Assembly: GCA_046347155.1 (NCBI GenBank)
Contig: JAXMGT010000001.1
Location: forward strand, 930,001-994,000
Reading direction: 5' to 3'
Source of the DNA: RPQJ01 sp046347155
GTDB lineage: Bacteria > Pseudomonadota > Gammaproteobacteria > Steroidobacterales > Steroidobacteraceae
Length of the DNA: 64,000 nucleotides
Each line of letters opens with the position of its first letter. Position 1 is the first letter of the stretch. The position numbers and the translations under genes are program-made. The notes beneath the pieces were generated by a model that saw only the letters and a program-made list of their open reading frames with translations, had not been told where the DNA came from and searched no databases. Of this stretch, positions 57,860 through 64,000 are shown piece by piece.

Positions 57860-59530
57860 TCACGCATACGGCGCGTAGTCGGGCTCGTAGGTCTGCGAGC
57901 GCACGTAGCCGAGCAGGTCGTCGGGCCGGTCGATCCCGGCCAGTTGCTGTTCGAAGGCCACCTCGGCGACCGCAGTCGCGATGTGGGCCGACACGTCCCG
58001 AACGCGGCTGAGCGGGGGATACAGGCTGCCCTGTGCGAGGTCGCCCTCCGACACGTGCGCCGCGAGTGTCCGCGCGGCCGCCATGAACATACCGTCCGTC
58101 ACGCGCGAGGAGCGCACCGCGACGACGCCGAGCCCGACGCCCGGAAAGATGTAAGAGTTGTTTCCCTGGCGCGGCACGTGGCGCCTGCCCTGCCAGTCGA
58201 CCGGGTCGAACGGGCTCCCGGAGGCGAACAGTGCCCGCCCGCCCGACCATTCATATGCCTGCGCGGCCGTGCACTCCGACTTGGAGGTCGGGTTCGACAG
58301 CGCGAACACGATCGGCCGTTCGTTCAGCCGCGACATCTCGGCCACGACGTCGCGGTCGAACGCACCGGGCCTGGCACCGACCCCGATGATCGCGGTCGGC
58401 CGGAGCGCGCGCACGGCGTCGATGAAGTCCTCGACCGGCGGGTGGTCGTGCGCATAACGCAACTTGTGGGCCGCGAGCCCCTCGCGGGCAGCGACGACGA
58501 GCCCGCGCGAGTCGGTCATCCAGCAGCGGCGACGCGCCTCGGCCTCGGTCAGGCCGTCGCCGACCATCGCCGTGACCAGCAGGTCCGAGATGCCGGTGGC
58601 GGCCTCGCCGGCGCCGAGGCACAGGAAGGTCTGCTCGGACAGCCGGCGGCCGGTGACCCGCAGTGCCGAAAAGATGCCGGCCACGGTGACCGCGGCCGTG
58701 CCCTGGATGTCGTCGTTGAAGCAGCAAACGCGATTCCGGTAGTGCTCGAGCAGTCGGAACGCGTTGTGGTTCGCGAAATCCTCGAACTGGACGACCACGC
58801 CCGGGAACACCTGCTGCGTTGCGTCGATGAACTCGTCGACGAGCGCATCGAACGCGGCCCCGGTCAGTCGCCGCTGGCGCAGGCCGAGATAGAGCGGGTC
58901 CTCGATCAGCGACTCGTTGTTCGTGCCGACGTCGAGCATCACGGGCAGGCAGCGCCGCGGGTGCAGGCCCGCGCAGGCGGTGTACAGCGCGAGCTTGCCG
59001 ATCGGGATGCCCATCCCGTTCGCGCCGAGGTCGCCGAGGCCCAGGATCCGCTCGCCGTCCGTCACGACGATCATCGCGGCCTCGCGGTGTGGCCAGTTCC
59101 TCATCACCTCGGCGATGCGTCCCCGGTCCGCGGCCGAGATGAACAGCCCGCGCGGACGGCGGTAGATGTGGCCGAACTGCTGGCAGGCGAGGCCGACGGT
59201 CGGCGTGTAGATGACCGGCATCAACTCGTCCGGGTTCTCCATGATCACCCGGTAGAACAGCGACTCGTTCCGGTCCTGGAGGGACTCGATCAGGATGTAG
59301 CGCTCCAGCGGCTTCTGCAGCCGCCGGAAGTTCTCGAGCACCCGTGCAACCTGCTCCTGCGGCGTCGAGACGTGGGGGGGCAGCAGCCCGCGCAGGCCGA
59401 GCGAGTCGCGCTCCTCCTCGGTGAACGCGGTGCCCTTGTTGAGCGAGGGGTCGCGCAGCAGTGCGGCGCCGCGAGGGAACCATTCCGGCAGCGGCGGGGC
59501 GGGGGTACGCGGGGTGCGGCTCGTCGGCAT
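57860..59530 (-). CDS. maeA: NAD-dependent malic enzyme
   Basis: A 556-residue enzyme of the SfcA/MaeA type. YTPTVGLACQQFG near 107-119, ANGMGIPIGK near 169-178, FEDFANHNAF, FNDDIQGTA near 273-281 and the second nucleotide motif LGAGEAATGI near 305 are all present. It oxidatively decarboxylates malate to pyruvate with NAD. Length (E. coli 565) and motif order are complete. It faces the SYLF gene divergently; the 182-bp gap between them has no strong palindrome. Confidence 0.96.
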   Translation of the reverse strand: MPTSRTPRTPAPPLPEWFPRGAALLRDPSLNKGTAFTEEERDSLGLRGLLPPHVSTPQEQVARVLENFRRLQKPLERYILIESLQDRNESLFYRVIMENPDELMPVIYTPTVGLACQQFGHIYRRPRGLFISAADRGRIAEVMRNWPHREAAMIVVTDGERILGLGDLGANGMGIPIGKLALYTACAGLHPRRCLPVMLDVGTNNESLIEDPLYLGLRQRRLTGAAFDALVDEFIDATQQVFPGVVVQFEDFANHNAFRLLEHYRNRVCCFNDDIQGTAAVTVAGIFSALRVTGRRLSEQTFLCLGAGEAATGISDLLVTAMVGDGLTEAEARRRCWMTDSRGLVVAAREGLAAHKLRYAHDHPPVEDFIDAVRALRPTAIIGVGARPGAFDRDVVAEMSRLNERPIVFALSNPTSKSECTAAQAYEWSGGRALFASGSPFDPVDWQGRRHVPRQGNNSYIFPGVGLGVVAVRSSRVTDGMFMAAARTLAAHVSEGDLAQGSLYPPLSRVRDVSAHIATAVAEVAFEQQLAGIDRPDDLLGYVRSQTYEPDYAPYA

Positions 59531-59712
59531 GGGGTGCTCCGATACGCGTGCGTGCGGCCCGGCCCGGTGCCGGGACCCTGCGGCCGGATGCTAGGCCGGT
59601 CCCCCGTTTCGTGCATTTCGGCAACCGCGGAGGCACCTGCGGATACCCGAGACCGGCTCCCGCGGGGGGCGAACTTGGTACCATGCCGCCCACGAACCCA
59701 CACGGAGGCTCC

Positions 59713-60288
59713 ATGTCCCACGCCACGACCCCTTTCCGCACCCGCGCGTTCCTGGCCGTCGCCGCCCTCGTCGCCGCGCTGGCCCAGTCGCCCGCGGTGC
59801 GCGCAGATGATGCCGCCGACATCGACCGGATGGCGAAGTCCACGCTCGAGACGCTGTATGCCCAGAAGCCGTCCGCGGCCCGTGCCGTGCGCGAATCCGT
59901 GGGCTATGCCGTGTTCAGCGACATCAGCACGAAGATCTTCATTGCCGGTGGCGGCGGCGGCAAGGGCGTTGCCGTGAACAACCGGACCGGGAAGGACACG
60001 TACATGCTGATGGCCACGATCTCCGCGGGCCTCGGCGTCGGAATCAGCAAGTCGCACCTGATCTGGGTCTTCGAGACGCAGTCCGCGTACGACAACTTCG
60101 TGAACACCGGCATCGAACTCGGTGCGAACGCGAATCTGACCGTGAACCCCGGGGCGGGCGGCGGCCTCTACGACGGCGCCGTCGAGGCGGCCCCCGGCGC
60201 GTGGCTGTACCAGCTGTCCGACGCGGGCCTCGTGGCCGAGCTGACGGTGCAGGGCACCAAGTACTTCAAGGACCCGAACCTGAACTGA
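59713..60288 (+). CDS. SYLF-domain (YSC84-related) exported protein
   Basis: A 191-residue protein with signal peptide 1-31 (cleaved after VRA). The SYLF/BPSL1445 domain has VGYAVFSDIS, the glycine-rich IAGGGGGKGVAVN, ISAGLGVGISKSHLIWVFET and FVNTGIELGANANLTVN. Related domains bind phosphoinositides in eukaryotes; in bacteria the role is unknown, but proteins of this class are abundant in the envelope. A GGAGG site lies six bases before the ATG. A strong hairpin follows the gene. Confidence 0.9.
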   Translation: MSHATTPFRTRAFLAVAALVAALAQSPAVRADDAADIDRMAKSTLETLYAQKPSAARAVRESVGYAVFSDISTKIFIAGGGGGKGVAVNNRTGKDTYMLMATISAGLGVGISKSHLIWVFETQSAYDNFVNTGIELGANANLTVNPGAGGGLYDGAVEAAPGAWLYQLSDAGLVAELTVQGTKYFKDPNLN

Positions 60289-60312
60289 CGGACCGGTACG
60301 GGACCGACGTCG

Positions 60313-60348
60313 CCGCCCGGGCCCGCAAGGGCCCGGGCGGTGTCGTTT
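60313..60348 (+). terminator. Hairpin after the SYLF gene
   Basis: A 12-bp perfect GC-rich stem (60313-60324 with 60329-60340) closed by a GCAA tetraloop is followed by TGTCGTTT, a short interrupted T-tract. It lies 25 bases after the SYLF stop and just before the convergent bfr stop, where it could end both transcripts. Confidence 0.7.
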
Positions 60349-60824
60349 CAGGAGTCCGACTTCACCTGGGACTGGCAGTAGTTCTGCAGCCCGACGCGCT
60401 CGATCAATTCGAGCTGGGTCTCGAGGAAGTCAATGTGTTCTTCCTCGGACTCGAGGATGTCCTCGAGCAATTCGCGACTGACGTAATCGCCGACCTGTTC
60501 GCAACGGGCGATGGCCGCCTTGAGGTCCGGGTGCCCGGCGTGCTCAAGCTTGAGGTCGCACTGGAGCACCTCGGTGACGTGCTCGCCGATCAGGAGCTTG
60601 CCGAGCTGCTGCAGGTTCGGGAGGCCCTCGAGGAACAGGATGCGCTCGATGAGCCGGTCCGCGTGCTTCATCTCGTCGATCGATTCCCGGTACTCGTGGT
60701 CGCCGAGGCGCTCGAGTCCCCAGTTCTTCAGCATCCGCGAATGCAGGAAGTACTGGTTGATGGCCGTCAGTTCATTGGCAAGGATCCGGTTCAGGTGTGC
60801 GATGACTTCGGCGTCGCCCTTCAT
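60348..60824 (-). CDS. bfr: Bacterioferritin
   Basis: A 158-residue ferritin-fold iron store. All ferroxidase ligands are visible: E18, E51, H54, E94, E127 and H130, with Met52 as the interdimer haem ligand. Length and position match E. coli Bfr. It oxidises Fe(II) and stores the mineral in a 24-mer shell. The Bfd ferredoxin is encoded 54 bp upstream on the same strand, as in many Proteobacteria, and would release the iron. Confidence 0.97.
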   Translation of the reverse strand: MKGDAEVIAHLNRILANELTAINQYFLHSRMLKNWGLERLGDHEYRESIDEMKHADRLIERILFLEGLPNLQQLGKLLIGEHVTEVLQCDLKLEHAGHPDLKAAIARCEQVGDYVSRELLEDILESEEEHIDFLETQLELIERVGLQNYCQSQVKSDS

Positions 60825-60878
60825 GGCGATGGACTCCGGTGGGCGGGTGGCGGGGCGAGCCTCGGGAGGCCCGGGTTC

Positions 60879-61073
60879 TCAGGCAGCCTGAGCGGACCGG
60901 CCCTCGGACGCAAGCGCCCGGTCGTCTACCATCCGGCGCGCGCAGGGCTCACAGGCACCGCAGCAGGTGGCGACCCCGGTCGTTTTCTGCAGCTCCTCGA
61001 AAGAGCGGACCCCCTCGCTGAGGGCTTGCTCGATCCGGCGCTCGGAAATCCCGTGGCAGACGCAGACGTACAT
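60879..61073 (-). CDS. bfd: Bacterioferritin-associated ferredoxin
   Basis: A 64-residue [2Fe-2S] protein with ligands C4, C6, C38 and C41 (MYVCVC and TCCGAC), the unusual spacing of Bfd. C37 is an extra Cys beside the cluster. It binds Bfr and reduces the stored Fe(III), mobilising iron under limitation. A Fur-like box and promoter lie directly upstream, which fits induction under iron starvation. bfr follows on the same strand. Confidence 0.95.
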   Translation of the reverse strand: MYVCVCHGISERRIEQALSEGVRSFEELQKTTGVATCCGACEPCARRMVDDRALASEGRSAQAA

Positions 61074-61093
61074 GGCTCGGAACCTCGGGGAGC

Positions 61094-61134
61094 ATCCTAG
61101 TCAATCACGGACACGAATGCAAACGATTCGCATT
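61094..61134 (-). promoter_or_regulatory. Fur-box-controlled bfd promoter
   Basis: A 19-bp near-palindrome AATGC-N9-GCATT (61116-61134; minus strand AATGCGAATCGTTTGCATT) matches Fur boxes of Gammaproteobacteria. On the minus strand TTTGCA (-35, 61123-61118) overlaps it, and TAGGAT (-10, 61099-61094) follows after 18 bases. Fur-Fe(II) bound here would block RNA polymerase, so bfd and perhaps bfr are derepressed when iron is low. Confidence 0.75.
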
Positions 61135-61279
61135 AGTGATAAACACTGATGCCGACCGGGGATTGCCGGGGTCCGGCGACGCACGAGTCCCGGGGGGCGC
61201 TCGGCCGGGCGGCGGGACCCGGTTGTCTGTGGTAGAAGGTCAGCCCCGCCGACCCGACCTCCTGACCGGACCCCGCGAC

Positions 61280-61645
61280 ATGCCAGAGCCCACCGAGTCG
61301 CCCGACGCCCCAGACGATCGGCGCGCGTCCGTCGAACGGTTGCTGATGGAGCGCGCGCGTGCCCAAGCCGACCGCGAGGACGATGCTCCCCGAGACTGGC
61401 TGCGCCAAGGGGTCGCACTCGCGGCGGCGCTCGCGCTGGTCGGCGTCGTCCTGATGGGTTTCGACGCGTTCCTGACCGCGATGCAGAAGTTCATGGAGAC
61501 GCAGGCCGTCGACCCGGCGCCGGCGCCGACCGAGCCCGTGCAGGCCTATGCGGTCGAGGGCGAGGTCAGTCCGCCACCACCGGCGGGTCCGGGTCCTCGT
61601 CCCAGTCCGCCGGCGCCGGCGGGTACTTCGCCAGCCACTCGATGA
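61280..61645 (+). CDS. Small single-pass membrane protein, hypothetical
   Basis: A 121-residue reading frame with an acidic/basic N-terminal region (ESPDAPDDRRASVERLL), one membrane helix at about 45-67 and a Pro-rich C-terminal tail. The tail overlaps the convergent rubrerythrin-like gene by 80 bases, which is unusual, and it has no homologue I can name. The helix and the charged flanks look genuine; the last 30 residues may be a by-product of GC-rich antisense sequence. No clear ribosome site precedes the ATG. Confidence 0.45.
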   Translation: MPEPTESPDAPDDRRASVERLLMERARAQADREDDAPRDWLRQGVALAAALALVGVVLMGFDAFLTAMQKFMETQAVDPAPAPTEPVQAYAVEGEVSPPPPAGPGPRPSPPAPAGTSPATR

Positions 61646-62078
61646 CCAGCCTCACGTGTTCGCGTTCTTCGGCGGCCATCGCGGCAGCCGCGGACTGCAC
61701 GACGTCCGGGACGCGGGCGCCGGCCAGCTGCTCGAAAAACCGGGCCGCGCGCTCCTCGTTGTGCAGCGCGAGCGTGAGCGCCTGGTGCGGCTGCATCAGG
61801 TAGTGCAGGTCGCCGTAGTCGGTGGTCTCGAGGCCTTCGGGCGTTTCCCACCGGAATGCGCCGGACGCGGGCGGCTCGCGCCAGCCCATCTGTGCGGCGA
61901 TCTGGTCGCGGTGCCGGCCCTCGATCCGCGCGAGCCGCGCGAACAGTTCGGCGACCTCCCGGTTGTGGTGTGCCTCCATCTGCGCCGAGAGTTCCTCGTA
62001 GCGTTCGGCGGCCTCGGCTTCCATCGCCCAGGCATGACCCATGAACTCCTCGACCGTGCGTGGGTGTCGGCGTTTCAC
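61566..62078 (-). CDS. Rubrerythrin-like ferritin-family protein
   Basis: A 170-residue four-helix-bundle protein. Two ExxH-type signatures (EAAERYEELS with IEGRHRDQI, and HNEERAARFF with AEEREHVRLV) give a diiron site of the ferritin/rubrerythrin type. No rubredoxin Cys4 domain is present. It may reduce peroxide or sense iron/oxygen, and lies four bases' overlap downstream of the korB-type gene, so it could protect the oxygen-sensitive oxidoreductase. It belongs to the same transcript as korAB. Confidence 0.82.
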   Translation of the reverse strand: MKRRHPRTVEEFMGHAWAMEAEAAERYEELSAQMEAHHNREVAELFARLARIEGRHRDQIAAQMGWREPPASGAFRWETPEGLETTDYGDLHYLMQPHQALTLALHNEERAARFFEQLAGARVPDVVQSAAAAMAAEEREHVRLVIEWLAKYPPAPADWDEDPDPPVVAD

Positions 62079-62896
62079 AGCTCGAACCTCCGCTCAAGTT
62101 CGGAGACGTCGACGGACGAACCGCGCCGCCGCCGCGCGTAAGGCGCCCGGTTGCCGGCGTAGAGCACACCCAGGTCGAACCCGGTGTCGCGCAGCATTCG
62201 CCTTGCGGCGCGCGCGACCTCCCCGGTCGTGCGGAACGCGTCGTGCCGGACGACCTTCTTCCATTCCCGCTGCTCGGGCCGGAATGTCACGCAGGGCGAG
62301 AGGACCTCGACGAATGAAAACCCCGGGTGGCGGATCGCCTGCGCGATCACGTCCGCAAGACCGTTCGGGTCGCCGGTGAAGGCGCGCGCGACGAAATTCG
62401 CGCCCGACGCGAGGGCGACGACCATCGGCAGGAACTCGCGCAGCCCGGTCCCGTCGGGCGACAGCTTCGAATCCCAGTCGGGCTCCGTGGTGGGCGATGG
62501 CTGGCCCTTCGTCATGCCGTAGACGCGGTTGTCCATCACGACGTAGGTCATGTCCACGTTGCGCCGGCACGCGTGCAGGAAGTGGTTGCCGCCGATTGAG
62601 TAGCCGTCGCCGTCGCCGCCGGTCACGACGACCGCGAGGTCCGGCCGTGCGACCGCGAGGCCGGTCCCGACCGCGAGCGCGCGCCCGTGCACGCCGTGGA
62701 AGCCGTAGCAGCTCGTGTAGGCCGGGATCCGCGACGAGCAGCCGATGCCGGAGACGACCGCGACCTGCTCGGGTCGCAGTTCGAGCTTCGCGAAGGCCTT
62801 CGTGAGTGCGTTCACGACGCCGAAGTCCCCGCAACCGGGGCACCACACCGGCTTCACGTCGGATTTGAAATCGGCGTGCGAGAGCGGGGCGTTCAT
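62075..62896 (-). CDS. korB: 2-oxoacid:ferredoxin oxidoreductase subunit beta
   Basis: A 273-residue thiamine-diphosphate-binding subunit. WCPGCGDFG carries two cluster cysteines (C19, C22). The GDGDGYSIGGNH motif and the downstream MDNRVYGMTKGQPS bind Mg-ThDP. GIGCSSRIPAY and HGVHGRALAVGTGL are typical of KorB. With KorA it decarboxylates a 2-oxoacid (2-oxoglutarate or pyruvate) to the acyl-CoA, reducing ferredoxin. It overlaps korA by 4 nt. The substrate class is inferred from similarity to 2-oxoglutarate-type enzymes. Confidence 0.93.
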   Translation of the reverse strand: MNAPLSHADFKSDVKPVWCPGCGDFGVVNALTKAFAKLELRPEQVAVVSGIGCSSRIPAYTSCYGFHGVHGRALAVGTGLAVARPDLAVVVTGGDGDGYSIGGNHFLHACRRNVDMTYVVMDNRVYGMTKGQPSPTTEPDWDSKLSPDGTGLREFLPMVVALASGANFVARAFTGDPNGLADVIAQAIRHPGFSFVEVLSPCVTFRPEQREWKKVVRHDAFRTTGEVARAARRMLRDTGFDLGVLYAGNRAPYARRRRGSSVDVSELERRFEL

Positions 62897-64000
62897 GCTC
62901 GGCTCCAGTGCGTGAGTTCACGGAGGATGTCGCCGGTGGTCCACTGCAGTGCACCCGGACGATGCAGCGGCGTGAGCGTGCACGGCAGGTCGTGGTCGGC
63001 CCGCAGCAGCCGGTGCAGCTGACCGCCGTGGTTCTGTTCGACGACCAGCGCGCGGCGCACGCCCGCGAGCGCCGCGGCAAGCCGTGCGGGCTGCGCCGGC
63101 GCAATCAGTCGCAGCGAGACGAGCCTGGCACGCAGGCCCCCGGCGCGTGCGAGCGCCAGCGCCTCGCGCACGACGCCGGTGCAGGACCCGAACGTGATCA
63201 CCGCGAGCTCGCCGTCGCCCTCGACGTCGGCCCACGCGTCGCCGTAGTCGTGCAGGTCGAGCTTGCGACGGCGCTTGTCGAGCTGCGCGAGGTGGTCCGC
63301 ACCCTGCGAGGACGGTGTGCCGCGTTCGCCGTGCTCGAGCCCATCCGCCGTGTACGCGCCGCCCGGCGTCCCGGGGATCGCCATCGGCGAGATGCCGTCG
63401 TCGGTGAGTGCATAGCGGCGGTACGCGCCCGTGCCACCGGTCCAGGTGCGGCGAGGCGCAGGGTGGTCCGTCGCGCCTCCCGGCCGATCGACCACGGCGC
63501 GTGTCTGGCCGAGGAACTGGTCCGACAGGACGATGGCCGGCGCCTGCAACGCTTCGGCGAGGCGGACGGCCCATTCGGTCGTGCGCAGGCAGTCGGCGAC
63601 GGAATTCGGCGCGAGCACGAGGTGTGGCGCATCGCCGTGCAGGCCGTGCACGGCGATGTTGAGGTCCGACTGCTCGGACTTCGTCGGGATGCCGGTCGAC
63701 GGGCCCACCCGCATCACGTCGACGACGACGACGGGGGTCTCGGAGGCCACCGCGAGGCCGAGCGATTCGATCATCAGCGCGAGTCCGGGCCCGGAGGTCG
63801 CCGTCAGTGCCGGCACGCCGCCGTAGGCGCCGCCGATCGCCATGTTGATCGACGCGAGTTCGTCCTCGGCCTGCACGAGCGTGCCGCCCACCTCGCCGAG
63901 TGCCGGGCTCAGCCATTCGAGCAGTTCGGTTGCCGGCGTGATCGGGTAGGCGGCGACGAAGCGCACGCCGCCGCGCAGTGCGCCGACGCCGGCCGCCTCA
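62893..64000 (-). CDS. korA: 2-oxoacid:ferredoxin oxidoreductase subunit alpha (N-terminus off window)
   Basis: Partial gene: 368 residues are visible and the frame stays open to base 63999 on the minus strand, so the N-terminal part (usually a fused gamma domain) lies outside the window. The visible start reads ALRGGVRFVAAYPITPATE, the KorA pyrimidine-binding motif. TSGPGLALMIESLGLA and GPSTGIPTKSEQSDL confirm the family. A GTG at 63966 inside this motif is not the true start, as conserved residues continue upstream. It forms the ThDP-binding alpha subunit with KorB. Confidence 0.93.
   Translation of the reverse strand, partial: EAAGVGALRGGVRFVAAYPITPATELLEWLSPALGEVGGTLVQAEDELASINMAIGGAYGGVPALTATSGPGLALMIESLGLAVASETPVVVVDVMRVGPSTGIPTKSEQSDLNIAVHGLHGDAPHLVLAPNSVADCLRTTEWAVRLAEALQAPAIVLSDQFLGQTRAVVDRPGGATDHPAPRRTWTGGTGAYRRYALTDDGISPMAIPGTPGGAYTADGLEHGERGTPSSQGADHLAQLDKRRRKLDLHDYGDAWADVEGDGELAVITFGSCTGVVREALALARAGGLRARLVSLRLIAPAQPARLAAALAGVRRALVVEQNHGGQLHRLLRADHDLPCTLTPLHRPGALQWTTGDILRELTHWSRA

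Noticed and set aside
63891..63966. GTG at 63966 as the real start of korA
   Set aside because: Conserved KorA sequence continues upstream to the window edge, so the gene is truncated by the window and does not start here.
1..64000. Mobile elements, phage genes, tRNA or rRNA genes
   Set aside because: No transposase, integrase, phage protein, inverted-repeat-bounded insert or RNA gene was recognised. Base composition looks even throughout, apart from short AT-richer promoter patches.

Overview
This is a GC-rich window from a Gram-negative bacterium with almost no intergenic space and many 4-nt start/stop overlaps. LpxA, an outer-membrane barrel protein, HtpX, a SYLF protein, Bfr/Bfd and AhpCF fit a proteobacterium. 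The gene families resemble those of high-GC Gammaproteobacteria (Xanthomonadales/Steroidobacterales type), but that placement is inferred from protein style, not from a marker gene. I saw no rRNA, tRNA, CRISPR array, insertion sequence or phage gene, and no gene-free stretch over 300 bases.

1-11563: a redox locus. Five minus-strand genes encode a TPR membrane protein, a histidine-rich membrane protein, a 21-heme cytochrome, a cytochrome with 41 CXXCH motifs plus one CX3CH, and a SPOR/TPR/beta-barrel outer-membrane protein that runs off the left edge. Divergent from them are a membrane-anchored 2x[Fe-S]/FAD oxidoreductase and a secreted Sel1/ankyrin protein. Together they look like an inner-membrane-to-surface electron conduit. 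I know of no described system with this composition; it is my main candidate for something new.

11576-27591: a cyanophycin (multi-L-arginyl-poly-aspartate) region. It has cyanophycin synthetase CphA, a Mur-ligase-only CphA paralogue, an intracellular and a secreted cyanophycinase, isoaspartyl dipeptidase, a DDAH-type guanidino hydrolase, an ornithine-cyclodeaminase homologue, a gamma-glutamyltransferase lipoprotein and a secreted amidohydrolase. Polymer synthesis, depolymerisation, dipeptide cleavage and possible arginine use lie side by side. A stomatin/NfeD pair and a LOG protein are interspersed.

27725-46054: mixed chromosomal genes. These include HtpX, an AlkA-like glycosylase, a crotonase/acyl-CoA ligase pair, a CHASE4-type sensor kinase coupled to a REC-GGDEF-EAL protein, two consecutive cyclopropane-fatty-acid synthase homologues, three small VOC proteins, a haloalkane dehalogenase and the AhpC/AhpF peroxide system.

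46253-53845: a plus-strand operon for corrinoid-dependent methyl transfer. It carries an NAD-dependent epimerase/reductase, a non-pyrrolysine MttB-type methyltransferase, a corrinoid protein, a 2Fe-2S ASKHA reactivase, a MetH-activation-like protein and a homocysteine methyltransferase, followed by a small unknown protein and an LpxA homologue. The gene set suggests demethylation of a methylated (quaternary) amine with homocysteine as methyl acceptor.

53868-64000: a DUF418 membrane protein, an SDR, an M3-type peptidase, NAD-malic enzyme, a SYLF protein, a bacterioferritin/Bfd pair with a Fur-like box, a rubrerythrin-like protein, and the beta and (partial) alpha subunits of a 2-oxoacid:ferredoxin oxidoreductase.
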